This document shows, one piece after another, positions 47,991-55,878 of a stretch of DNA of 64,000 nucleotides. How positions within the stretch are numbered: the stretch's first letter is position 1; every line of letters starts with the position of its first letter. Both the position numbers and the translations under genes were made by a program. The notes beneath the pieces are model-generated. The model saw only the letters and a list, made by a program, of their open reading frames with translations. It ran no database searches and had not been told where the DNA came from. The stretch spans positions 1,116,001 through 1,180,000 of the forward strand of contig NZ_CP108568.1 in assembly GCF_036010485.1 (NCBI RefSeq), written 5' to 3'. Origin of the DNA: Streptomyces sp. NBC_01198. GTDB lineage: Bacteria; Actinomycetota; Actinomycetes; Streptomycetales; Streptomycetaceae.

Positions 47991-48191
47991 ATGATCAAGA
48001 CCTTGCAGGCGATCAACGATCGCCTCCTGGAACGGATGGTGCCCGGGACGACCGCTCACGCGGTCACGTGCACGAACGTCGGCTCGCAGTGCGTCACCGG
48101 TAGCTGCGCGAGCAAGCCCAACTACACGCACTACCGGATGAGCTGCTCCGACGGCAGCTGGTACTGGTCGTACGGCCACTGCGGCTGCTGA
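47991..48191 (+). CDS. Precursor of a six-cysteine secreted peptide (putative)
   Basis: 66 residues with a strong GGAAGGAG site six bases before ATG 47991. The first 24 residues (MIKTLQAINDRLLERMVPGT then TAHA) form an amphipathic leader without a hydrophobic core, ending in an A-x-A motif. The remaining 42 residues contain six Cys (27, 34, 39, 52, 64, 66), many Ser/Tyr/Trp, and end in a WYWSYGHCGC tail. Downstream genes encode disulfide-forming proteins, an ABC exporter and an S26 protease, so this is probably their substrate, matured to a peptide with three disulfides. Too short and atypical to assign to a known bacteriocin family. Confidence 0.75.
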   Translation: MIKTLQAINDRLLERMVPGTTAHAVTCTNVGSQCVTGSCASKPNYTHYRMSCSDGSWYWSYGHCGC

Positions 48192-48231
48192 GAACCCGTC
48201 CGCTGAGCCTCCGGTCTTCACCGGGGCGACC

Positions 48232-48271
48232 GGGGCGCCGGTGGTCTCTCGAGTACGGGGCCGCCGGCGCC
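48232..48271 (+). promoter_or_regulatory. Intercistronic hairpin after the peptide gene
   Basis: GGGGCGCCGG (48232-48241) and CCGGCGCCCC (48262-48271) are exact complements around a 20-base loop, 40 bp after the peptide stop. It could be a partial terminator or a 3'-stabilising structure that makes the precursor more abundant than the downstream enzymes. Confidence 0.55.
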
Positions 48272-48276
48272 CCCTG

Positions 48277-48310
48277 GCCTCCGTAGATCTTCGTAGGCCT
48301 TCGTAGATCG
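48277..48310. repeat. 10-bp tandem repeat (CTTCGTAGAT type)
   Basis: CTCCGTAGAT, CTTCGTAGGC, CTTCGTAGAT and the partial CGTC run head to tail with an exact 10-bp period, ending a few bases before the ribosome site of the MauE-like gene. Helical-period repeats suggest a protein-binding site or a recent slippage product. Confidence 0.55.
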
Positions 48311-48332
48311 TCGCAAAGGAGATTGTCCCGAC

Positions 48333-48881
48333 ATGGAATTCGTCGCAATGTCCTGCCGGATCCTGCTTCTGGTCGTCTTCACCGTCGCGGTGGTGAGCAA
48401 AGTCCGCAGTGCGGAGTCCTTCGGAGGGTTCGTGCGATCCGTCCGGGGCTTCGCTGCGCTGTCTCCGAGCCAGGGACGTGTCGTGGCCCGCGCGGTGATC
48501 GGGGCGGAGGCGGTGGTGATCGTCCTCCTGTTGCTCACGGGACCCCGGGTGACCGTGGGGTTCGCACTGGCGGGGAGCGTACTCGCAGTGTTCAGCCTCG
48601 CGATCGGAGCCTCGCTCCGGCGCGGTGCGCGGGTGCCTTGCCGGTGTTTCGGGGCCTCCACGAGCAGCTCAGGTGCCCTCGGACTCGTCCGCAACGGCTT
48701 CTTGATCGCCGTGGCGGTGACCGGCGCCGTCGGGACACACCACGGCCTGCCACCAGCATCCGGTGCCGTCGCCGCTGCCGGCACCGGCCTGGTCCTGGGC
48801 GTCGTGGTGACCGTCCTTGACGACATCGCCGAATCATTGCGCGACTCCTTCCCCGTCGCCGTACGGAAAGGGCAGAAGTGA
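48333..48881 (+). CDS. MauE/DoxX-family redox-associated membrane protein
   Basis: 182 residues with four membrane helices (about 5-22, 53-70, 76-94, 118-175 in two parts). The PCRCFGAS motif (102-109, Cys103 and Cys105) matches the PCGCFG site of MauE, which is needed for disulfide formation in methylamine dehydrogenase. It follows a six-Cys peptide gene and overlaps a CPPC redoxin by 4 bp (GTGA), so it probably passes electrons to or from that redoxin at the membrane. Confidence 0.88.
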   Translation: MEFVAMSCRILLLVVFTVAVVSKVRSAESFGGFVRSVRGFAALSPSQGRVVARAVIGAEAVVIVLLLLTGPRVTVGFALAGSVLAVFSLAIGASLRRGARVPCRCFGASTSSSGALGLVRNGFLIAVAVTGAVGTHHGLPPASGAVAAAGTGLVLGVVVTVLDDIAESLRDSFPVAVRKGQK

Positions 48882-49435
48882 TCATGGCTTATCTCATCGT
48901 GGTGGTCGTGCTCGTCGGCGCGCTGTGCCTGCTCGACCTCCTCCTGACGGTGGGGCTGATCAGAAGGCTGCGCGCGCAGCCGGCGCCTCGCCCGTCCGGA
49001 GACGGGTTCGCTGAAGAGGGCATGCTTCCCCCCGGCGCGATCGTCCCGGCCTTCGGGACCCGAACCGTCGACGGCCGCCCCCTGCTCAGCCGGGATCTCG
49101 ACACCGGGACCGTCGTGGTGTTCCTCTCTCCCGGTTGCCCCCCGTGCCACGCGCAGCTGCCGCGAGTGGTGGCCGCGCTGGGGGCGGCTCCTGTGAGCGG
49201 GGCCGTCGCCGTCGTCGCGGGCGGAGGGGAGGGGGACGCTGACGCCCAGCAGATGCTCAAGGAGCTCGCACCGGTCGCGAGGGTGGTACACGAATCCGTC
49301 ACCGGCCCCGTGACCGAGGCGTTCGCAGCGCGCGCCTTCCCCGTCATGTGCCGGGTCCGGGCCGTCGGCGACGAACTCGTGGTGGAGGCGGTGGGTGAGC
49401 ACGTCCTGCCGGCGCCCATCCCCGCGGCACGGTGA
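48878..49435 (+). CDS. Membrane-anchored thioredoxin-like (TlpA/redoxin) protein
   Basis: 185 residues: an N-terminal membrane anchor (3-28), a short linker and a redoxin domain with LSPGCPPCHAQLP, giving the redox pair Cys87/Cys90. A cis-Pro-like RAFPVMCRV lies at about 150. The usual MauD partner of MauE has the same design. GTG 48878 overlaps the MauE-like gene; ATG 48884 is an alternative. The active site faces outside, where it would oxidise or isomerise disulfides in the exported peptide. It overlaps the ABC gene by 4 bp. Confidence 0.87.
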   Translation: MIMAYLIVVVVLVGALCLLDLLLTVGLIRRLRAQPAPRPSGDGFAEEGMLPPGAIVPAFGTRTVDGRPLLSRDLDTGTVVVFLSPGCPPCHAQLPRVVAALGAAPVSGAVAVVAGGGEGDADAQQMLKELAPVARVVHESVTGPVTEAFAARAFPVMCRVRAVGDELVVEAVGEHVLPAPIPAAR

Positions 49436-51291
49436 GGGGAGCAGAGGTCTCGTCGCCGGGGCTGCGACGGCTGCTCAGCGTCTTCCGAACGGCGACGGGA
49501 CTCGCGTTCAGGGCAGCACCCCGGCAGCTGGCAGCGCTCACGCTCCTCACTGTCCTGGGCGCGGTGCTGCCCATCGCCTCCGCGTGGATGGTGCGGGCAG
49601 TGCTGGACCGGCTGGCCCGCGGCAGCGGGATCGACGCGCTCCTGGTGCCCACCGGGATGCTTGCCACGGCGGGAGTCGCAGCTGCCGCAGTGCCGCACCT
49701 CCTCCAGTACGCCCAGGCCCAGATTCAGCGCGCGGCCGGACTGCACGCCCAGGACTCCCTCTACCGGGCGGTGGACGCCCTGACCGGCCTGAGCAGATTC
49801 GAGGACCCACGGTTCCTTGACCGCCTGCGTCTGGCCCAGCAGGCCGGGGGCATCATGCCGACCCAGGCAGTGAACAACGCACTTGGGGTCGTGCGCGGCA
49901 CGCTCACCATTGGCGGATTCCTCGGATCGCTGATCGTGCTGAGCCCGCTGCTGGCCACGGCCGTGATCCTTTCCGGCGTGCCGGTACTCCTCGGTGAGCT
50001 GGTGATGAGCCGCCGCCGGGCAGCGATGTTCTGGGCCATCGGCCCCGTGGAGCGACGTGAGCTGTTCTACCTTCAGCTACTGACCAGCACGCAGGCAGCG
50101 AAGGAGCTGCGGCTGCTGGGCATCGGCGGGTTCCTGCGCGGGCGGATGCTCACCGAACGCCGTAAGGCCAACGCCGCGAAGCAGACGGTGGACCGCCAGG
50201 AACTGCTGATCCAGTTCGGCCTCGGGATACTCGCGGCGACGGTCGCCGGCCTCGGCCTGTTGTGGGCGGTCAGGGCCGCGGGCCAGGGCCGTATCAGCGT
50301 CGGCGGTGTCTCCTTGCTCGTGGCCGCGCTGCCCGCCGTGCAGGCGGCACTGGCCGGACTGGCCAACGAGATCGCCAACGGACACCAGGCGCTGCTGCTC
50401 TTCGACCACTACGTCGCCGTTCGGGACGCCGAGGACGACCTGCCGGTCAGCACCCGCCCCCGGCCGGTGCCCCGCCTGCGACAGGGCATCGAACTGCGTG
50501 ACGTCTGGTTCCGCTACGCCCCGGAACACCCCTGGGTCCTGCGCGGGGTGAACCTCACCATTCCCGCGGGCACCTCGGTCGGTCTGGTGGGACTCAACGG
50601 AGCGGGAAAGACGACGCTGGTCAAGCTCCTGTGTCGCCTGTACGACCCGGACCGCGGCCAGGTCCTGTGGGACGGCGCCGACCTGCGGGCCTTCCGCCCC
50701 GACGAGATGCGGAGGCACATCGGGGCCACCTTCCAGGACTACATGGAGTACGACCTGACCGCAGGGGAGAACATCGGGCTGGGCAACCTGGAGCAGCTGA
50801 CAGACCAGGACAGCATCGAGCGCGCCGCACGCCTGTGCGGGATGCACGACGTCATCGCCGGCCTGCCCGACGGCTACCGCACCATGCTGAGCCGGACCTT
50901 CTTCTCCGGGGATGACGAGGACGACCCGGATGCCGGTGTCGTCCTGTCCGGCGGGCAATGGCAACGGCTCGCCCTGGCCCGCTCGTTCCTCCGCGACCAC
51001 GCCGACCTTCTGATCCTCGACGAACCCAGCTCCGGGCTGGACGCCGAGGCCGAACACGAGATCCATCTGCGCCTGCGTGAGCGCAGGGCGGGCCGTACCA
51101 GTCTGCTGATCTCGCACCGGCTCGGCGCTCTCCGTGACGCCGACCTCCTCGTGGTGCTGGAGAACGGCCGGATCATCGAACAGGGCACGCACGATCAGCT
51201 GACGAGGGCCGACGGGGCCTATGCCCGGCTGTTCGGGATGCAGGCCCACGGCTATCGGCCGGGGACACCTGTGACGGCACTCGACACCTGA
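49432..51291 (+). CDS. ABC transporter, fused permease and ATPase (peptide exporter type)
   Basis: 619 residues: six-helix membrane domain (about 30-325) and an ATP-binding domain with Walker A GLNGAGKTT (about 386-394), signature LSGGQWQRLALARSF and Walker B LLILDEPSSGLD, plus a His switch in SHRLG. An acidic insert GDDEDDPDAG precedes the signature. There is no C39 peptidase domain, so leader removal must be done by another protease; the next gene encodes a candidate. It starts at GTG overlapping the redoxin gene. Confidence 0.92.
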   Translation: MRGAEVSSPGLRRLLSVFRTATGLAFRAAPRQLAALTLLTVLGAVLPIASAWMVRAVLDRLARGSGIDALLVPTGMLATAGVAAAAVPHLLQYAQAQIQRAAGLHAQDSLYRAVDALTGLSRFEDPRFLDRLRLAQQAGGIMPTQAVNNALGVVRGTLTIGGFLGSLIVLSPLLATAVILSGVPVLLGELVMSRRRAAMFWAIGPVERRELFYLQLLTSTQAAKELRLLGIGGFLRGRMLTERRKANAAKQTVDRQELLIQFGLGILAATVAGLGLLWAVRAAGQGRISVGGVSLLVAALPAVQAALAGLANEIANGHQALLLFDHYVAVRDAEDDLPVSTRPRPVPRLRQGIELRDVWFRYAPEHPWVLRGVNLTIPAGTSVGLVGLNGAGKTTLVKLLCRLYDPDRGQVLWDGADLRAFRPDEMRRHIGATFQDYMEYDLTAGENIGLGNLEQLTDQDSIERAARLCGMHDVIAGLPDGYRTMLSRTFFSGDDEDDPDAGVVLSGGQWQRLALARSFLRDHADLLILDEPSSGLDAEAEHEIHLRLRERRAGRTSLLISHRLGALRDADLLVVLENGRIIEQGTHDQLTRADGAYARLFGMQAHGYRPGTPVTALDT

Positions 51292-51303
51292 GGAGGTGGT
51301 CCC

Positions 51304-51828
51304 ATGCGGCCATCGGGTCAACGGCTGGTCCCCGTCTCCGTCCTCACCGTGGGGACATCCCTGGTGGGCCTCCTGCTCGCACGGCGCCGCTTCGTGGTCA
51401 TAACCGTCGCCGGGGGCAGCATGGAGCCGACCTATCGAAGCGGCGACCGGGCGCTGGTACGGCGGCTCGGCAGGAGCGGGCGCGCCGGCATCGGGAGGGA
51501 CAGCGTCGTCGTCGCGGCCTGGCGCCCGCCCTCCGGCGCCCCGCCGGGGAAGGCCGCGGTGGCCCACGGCGTCACCCGCCGACCGACCGGCGCGCCACGC
51601 AAGGCCCGAGGCTGGATGATCAAGCGCGTCGTGGCAAGCCCCGGTGACCCGGTTCCCGCAGGGCTGGGCCCGGCCCTCACCACCGACGCCGGGAAGCCCG
51701 TACCGCGGGACCGGTTCGTGGTCACGGGCGACAACACCGCTCACAGCCACGATTCCCGCCACATCGGGTACGTCGACGGCTGCGACGTTCTCGGAGTGGT
51801 GATCCGCAGACTCGAGCCTCGCCGGTGA
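51304..51828 (+). CDS. S26-family signal-peptidase-I-like protease
   Basis: 174 residues, short for a signal peptidase, with one N-terminal membrane span (about 10-28). The catalytic Ser39 is in GGSMEPTYRSGD and the Lys107 general base in MIKRVVASPGD; the GDNTAHSHDSRHIGYV box is intact. GAGGTGG precedes ATG 51304, 12 bp after the ABC gene. Placed last in the peptide operon, it is the obvious candidate to cut the precursor after the AHA motif. Confidence 0.9.
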   Translation: MRPSGQRLVPVSVLTVGTSLVGLLLARRRFVVITVAGGSMEPTYRSGDRALVRRLGRSGRAGIGRDSVVVAAWRPPSGAPPGKAAVAHGVTRRPTGAPRKARGWMIKRVVASPGDPVPAGLGPALTTDAGKPVPRDRFVVTGDNTAHSHDSRHIGYVDGCDVLGVVIRRLEPRR

Positions 51829-52043
51829 GCCCACGGACGGCACGGACGCGGAGAGCGCCGGTCGTGGTCGCGGCCACGTCCCGTTTCACGGGCGGGGACA
51901 GCGCGGCCGACAAGCCGAGATCGAAAAAAACATGATCATCAGCACGTCATATCACCGAAGCCTGGCAAACGGTCTAACCGAATGCCGAGCTCGTTCACTC
52001 AATTGCTACGTCCCGACCTCAACACAGCATCGTTGATGGAGAT

Positions 52044-52343
52044 GTGAACATCCCTTCTGGCCACCAGTTCCCTCCGCCCGCACCTCCGCGACCTGCCGGA
52101 TCGGTTCCGTCGCCGTCGATGCCGTTCCCTGCGGGCATTCACGTATGGCCGCAGAACGGGGCGAGATCCGACAGCGAACCGGCCTACGAAGTTCCCTCGT
52201 CCGGTGCGCTGCTCTGTGAACTCCTCTACCGGCTCGGGCGGATCGAGGCCGACTTCACACAGCGGTGGGACATCGCGCGCCTCGGCACGGAGAGGGGAGC
52301 CTCACCACAGGCTTCACGACTCGAATGGCCGCATCATGTATGA
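52044..52343 (+). CDS. Hypothetical Pro-rich protein
   Basis: 99 residues: a Pro-rich, low-complexity N-terminal half (PPPAPPRPAGSVPSPSMPFP) and a helical C-terminal half (GALLCELLYRLGRIEADFTQRW). No family recognised. The GTG start follows an AT-rich patch, and GGAGATG lies just before it. Its end overlaps the next gene by 8 bp, so the two are likely co-translated. Confidence 0.5.
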   Translation: MNIPSGHQFPPPAPPRPAGSVPSPSMPFPAGIHVWPQNGARSDSEPAYEVPSSGALLCELLYRLGRIEADFTQRWDIARLGTERGASPQASRLEWPHHV

Positions 52344-52998
52344 ATACGACGTTCAACCGCTCATTTTCTCCGAGGTGTTCCCACCTGCCCCTGGGGAGAC
52401 CGCGGAATACTACGTCGACGCCACGCCGACGGACGATGCCTCGGGTCAGTGGAATCTGGACGGCGAGTTCGAGCAGTTGTTCCGGCAGTCGGCCGAGGAC
52501 ACACAACCCACGGAGCGGCTGACCGCCCCGCCCCGGGTGGACCGCCGCCGACCGTCGAGGCTCGCCGGGCTGGGGGGCCTGCGCATCCTCAGTCTCGTCA
52601 TCGCGGGCACCACCGCCACCGTTGCCAGCATCGTCAGCGTGCTGAGCGCGATGGTCTCCTACGATCCGCTGCGCCTTCTGGCCTTCCCGACAGCCCGCAG
52701 CCTCGCCGGATCGTGGCCGCTGCTGGTCTACGGCCCCTGGTTGGTCAGCTGTCTGTCCATCCTGTACGCGGCCGCGCACCGGCGTCAGGCCAGGGCCGCC
52801 TGGGTCACGCTGACCCTGTTCTCCAGTGTGGCGGTCGCGCTGTGCATCGCCCATGCCCCGCGGACGATCACCGGGATCGCCACCGCGGGTCTGCCGCCGG
52901 TCTCCGCCCTGGCCAGCTTCCACCTGCTCTTCCGGCAGATCACGCTCCTCGACCCCCGTCACGCCAAAGCCAAACTGCCCCGCCAGCGCAAGCACTGA
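52336..52998 (+). CDS. DUF2637 membrane protein
   Basis: 220 residues: a 95-residue soluble acidic N-terminus, then four hydrophobic segments (about 98-212) with the Ser/Ala-rich SIVSVLSAMVSYDPLRLLAF start and SALASFHLLFRQITLL end of DUF2637. These proteins are frequent in streptomycetes and their plasmids, sometimes near transfer genes; function unknown. ATG 52336 overlaps the preceding gene; the frame upstream of it is a shadow. Confidence 0.75.
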   Translation: MYEYDVQPLIFSEVFPPAPGETAEYYVDATPTDDASGQWNLDGEFEQLFRQSAEDTQPTERLTAPPRVDRRRPSRLAGLGGLRILSLVIAGTTATVASIVSVLSAMVSYDPLRLLAFPTARSLAGSWPLLVYGPWLVSCLSILYAAAHRRQARAAWVTLTLFSSVAVALCIAHAPRTITGIATAGLPPVSALASFHLLFRQITLLDPRHAKAKLPRQRKH

Positions 52999-53075
52999 CC
53001 CCATCGGGGCATGCCCCTCGGACCCCATCGGAAGCAGCTACCCGACCGGATGACGCGGCGCCCCCAGAGGACCCC

Positions 53076-54035
53076 ATGTGGAGGAACAACCAGGTCATGA
53101 TCGATAGCCCGTACATGGAGGACCAGTTCTTCCGGGTGCCGCACCGCCCCACTGCCCCGTGGGGGCAGGCCGGCTCGCCCCTGGTGGTCGACCTCCCCAC
53201 AATCATGGAAATGATCAGCCTGCTCTCGCAGGGACATGTCTCCGGGCAGCAGCTCCAGCAGGCACTGGACATCTTCGCCCGCCGGTTCGGTACTCCCGCC
53301 GAGGCGTCCGGTCGATACTCCGACACCCAGGGTGGCTACCCGGGCGCCCCGAACGACTATGCGAACGCGGGGATGGTTGACAGCGCGACCGGCCACCCGG
53401 GCGCTGCCAGTACCTACGCCGCCGCCCAGGCCCGCTACCCGAGCGCGCCGCACGGTTCGACCGACACGGTGCCCGGCCATCCGGGACCGGCCAGAGGCTA
53501 TGCGGACACCGTGAGCGGCTACGCGTACCCTCCCGGCGGCCAGCCGGAGCGGCCCGGCGACGATCGCTACGCCCAGGACGCCGTCGGGGAAGGCTGTCCG
53601 CACGGGTGTCCGGTGTGCGCCGACGCCCGGGCCGAGTTCGATGCCATCGCCGCCGAGTCGTTCACGCACAAGGTCCGGTTGTCGGACCCGGAGCACTACC
53701 CGTACGCCGCAGGCAGGCACACCCTGCACCTGAGCAACTGCCCCAAGGTGGCGCGGTTCGTCGGCCGGGTCGAACCCATCGGCTCCCCCTTCTGCCTGGC
53801 CGGCCTGCCTTCCTTCGCCCACCACGGGGTCTTCAGCACCGCGTGGGCAGCCGGGATGCAGGTCATGACCGCGGACGAGGCCGCCGAATGGGTCCGGGGC
53901 CACGGCGATCCCTACGACGGGGCCGGATACAAGGCTTGCGCCCACTGCCTGCCGCCGGCCCCCGGGCCCGAGGCGAGCACCGACAACTCCTTCGACGTCG
54001 GCTACTGGAGCGCCGAAGACGTGGTGACGTGGTGA
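53076..54035 (+). CDS. Hypothetical protein with Tyr/Gly/Pro repeats and Cys motifs
   Basis: 319 residues. N-terminal helical part (1-75, TIMEMISLLSQGHVSGQQLQQAL), a low-complexity middle (76-165) with irregular GYPGAP/GHPGAA repeats, a CPHGCPVC motif (about 171-178), and a C-terminal domain with HLSNCPKVARFVG, an FC and a KACAHCLPP motif. The Cys and His spacing suggests metal binding. It follows the DUF2637 gene by 77 bp on the same strand. No family recognised. Confidence 0.65.
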   Translation: MWRNNQVMIDSPYMEDQFFRVPHRPTAPWGQAGSPLVVDLPTIMEMISLLSQGHVSGQQLQQALDIFARRFGTPAEASGRYSDTQGGYPGAPNDYANAGMVDSATGHPGAASTYAAAQARYPSAPHGSTDTVPGHPGPARGYADTVSGYAYPPGGQPERPGDDRYAQDAVGEGCPHGCPVCADARAEFDAIAAESFTHKVRLSDPEHYPYAAGRHTLHLSNCPKVARFVGRVEPIGSPFCLAGLPSFAHHGVFSTAWAAGMQVMTADEAAEWVRGHGDPYDGAGYKACAHCLPPAPGPEASTDNSFDVGYWSAEDVVTW

Positions 54036-54106
54036 CGCGCGGCAGCGGGCTGCGGCATGGTCAGCCTCCTGCCACAAGCTGCCCGGCAGGCGGGCTGGGG
54101 CAGGTC

Positions 54107-55366
54107 TTACGGCTGCCCCGTCATCGGTTCTGCCGCAGTGAGCTCTCGGCTGCGAGCGCGCCCGGGGACGCCGCCGCGGCCGGTGGTGAGGTGCGTGCGG
54201 CGATGGCACGGGCGAGGGAAGGGCTGGGTGATGGCGAGGGTGAGACAGGCGCCGGACATGGCGAGCCACAGTGTGGTTGCTCCCTCGTGCTCCAGCAGTT
54301 GGGTGCCGGCCACGGGAGCGAGGACTCCCGCGACTCCCCAGCTGATGCCGAAGACGGCCATGTAACGGCCGGTACCGCCGGTCGGGGCAAGGTCGGCGAC
54401 CAGGGCGTACACGCGGCCCATGAGGACGAGATCGCCCAGGCTCCACACGATGGTCGGCACGAGGAGGGCGCCCAGAGGGTGCGTCACGCCGTATCCGGCC
54501 AGGCCCACCGCGAGCAGGGTGTAGCCGGTGGCGAAGGCGGCAGGTGCGGACAGGGCGGCGATCGGCTTGAGACGCAGCAGCGGTTGTCCGAGGACGATGG
54601 TGAGGGCCGAGGTGGTGAACAGGATTCCGGCGTCGGCGGGTTGCAGCCCGCGGTGCGCCATCGAAAGGGGCAGGGTGATCATGATCTGGAGGTAGACCAG
54701 CGCGAGGAGCGTGCCCGAGGCGAGGAGGGCCATCAGCCTGGGATCACGCCATGGAGCGATGTTGTCGGCCTGATCCGGGGCGCGGTTGGCTCTCGGCGGG
54801 TCGCCGGGCAGGACACGCTGCACCACCAGCGCACAGAGCAGGCAGGTGACGGCGTCGGCGACGAACAGCCACCGCAAGTCCCACCGCCCCAGACCCGCCG
54901 CGATCAGCCCGGCGCCCATGCCGGCCGCGGCCAGCGCCGCGTTGAGCAGGCTGTAGGCCCGCACACGCTCGGGGGCACCTACCGCATCCGCGATCATTGC
55001 CTGGCTCGGCGGCTCGTACAGTTCGAAGGCGAGACCGAGGAGCACCACGAAGGTGGTGGCCATGACCAGGCTGTTGGCGGCGGCGATCCCCAACTGGGCC
55101 ACGGCGCACGCCACCAGTGCGAGGACGATGGTGCGGCGCCGCCCCACACGGTCCGACAGGCGCCCGCCGGCCAGCCGCGAGGGGACCGTCGCCAGGCCGA
55201 AGGCGGCCGAGACCAAGCCGGCGGTCGCTTCGCTCGCGCCGTACCGGGTGGCGATCAGCACGGTGAGAAAGGACAGCGAGAACGCCCCGAGCCGATTGAC
55301 CGCGCGCGCCGCGATCAGCCACCACACCGGTCGTGGCAGCGGCTCTCCAGCCGACAAGAAACGCAC
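54107..55366 (-). CDS. MFS transporter
   Basis: 419 residues with 12 hydrophobic segments. GGRLSDRVGRRRTIVLALVAC is the loop 2-3 motif A of the major facilitator superfamily. The soluble C-terminal tail (about 385-419) is basic. The pattern fits a drug or metabolite efflux pump. It is divergent from a CGNR zinc-finger regulator across 64 bp, suggesting control by that protein. Confidence 0.9.
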   Translation of the reverse strand: MRFLSAGEPLPRPVWWLIAARAVNRLGAFSLSFLTVLIATRYGASEATAGLVSAAFGLATVPSRLAGGRLSDRVGRRRTIVLALVACAVAQLGIAAANSLVMATTFVVLLGLAFELYEPPSQAMIADAVGAPERVRAYSLLNAALAAAGMGAGLIAAGLGRWDLRWLFVADAVTCLLCALVVQRVLPGDPPRANRAPDQADNIAPWRDPRLMALLASGTLLALVYLQIMITLPLSMAHRGLQPADAGILFTTSALTIVLGQPLLRLKPIAALSAPAAFATGYTLLAVGLAGYGVTHPLGALLVPTIVWSLGDLVLMGRVYALVADLAPTGGTGRYMAVFGISWGVAGVLAPVAGTQLLEHEGATTLWLAMSGACLTLAITQPFPRPCHRRTHLTTGRGGVPGRARSRELTAAEPMTGQP

Positions 55367-55430
55367 CCAGCCCCCCGTCCATCACTGACGAACCACGTAA
55401 TGACAGTCACGCACGCTAGATCCTGAGGGA

Positions 55431-55838
55431 GTGACCGGTCAGGCGGCCTACCTGGTCCGCACCGCCGAGCAGTTGCGCCAGGTCTTCGCCGCCGTCGAGA
55501 GCGCGGACCTCGACCTGGCGGCGAGCACCCTCAACACCCTTCTGCGCGACACCGGCGCCCGCCCACAACTGGACTACACCGCCGGGGAGCCCTGGCAGGT
55601 CCACTTCCACGGAAGCGACGACACCCTCGCGGTGGGCTGGAGCGCCGGGTGCGCCACAGCTCTTGCCCTCGCCGTCGGCAGTGACCTCGCCGGACGCCTC
55701 GGCGTCTGCGAGGCCCCGAAGTGCGACCGGGTCTACGTCGACACCTCACGCAACGCCGCCCGCCAGTTCTGCTCCACGGCCTGCCAAAGCCGAGTCAAGG
55801 CAGCCGCCCACCGGGCGCGCAGAGTCGGCCGGGAATGA
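55431..55838 (+). CDS. CGNR zinc-finger transcriptional regulator
   Basis: 135 residues. The C-terminal finger reads VCEAPKCDRVYVDTSRNAARQFCSTACQSRVKAAAHRAR, the CGNR type with the name-giving tetrad as CQSR. The N-terminal stress-related ABATE-like region is short. A TAGATC box eight bases before GTG 55431 suggests a leaderless or nearly leaderless transcript. It is divergent from the MFS gene, its likely target. Confidence 0.85.
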   Translation: MTGQAAYLVRTAEQLRQVFAAVESADLDLAASTLNTLLRDTGARPQLDYTAGEPWQVHFHGSDDTLAVGWSAGCATALALAVGSDLAGRLGVCEAPKCDRVYVDTSRNAARQFCSTACQSRVKAAAHRARRVGRE

Positions 55839-55878
55839 GGCCGGCCCTCCTCGGAGGGGCTCCGCATCCGATCGGACT

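Noticed and set aside
47863..48310. Short tandem repeats as a possible CRISPR array
   Set aside because: Units are 10-11 bp with no spacers of CRISPR length and no cas genes nearby.
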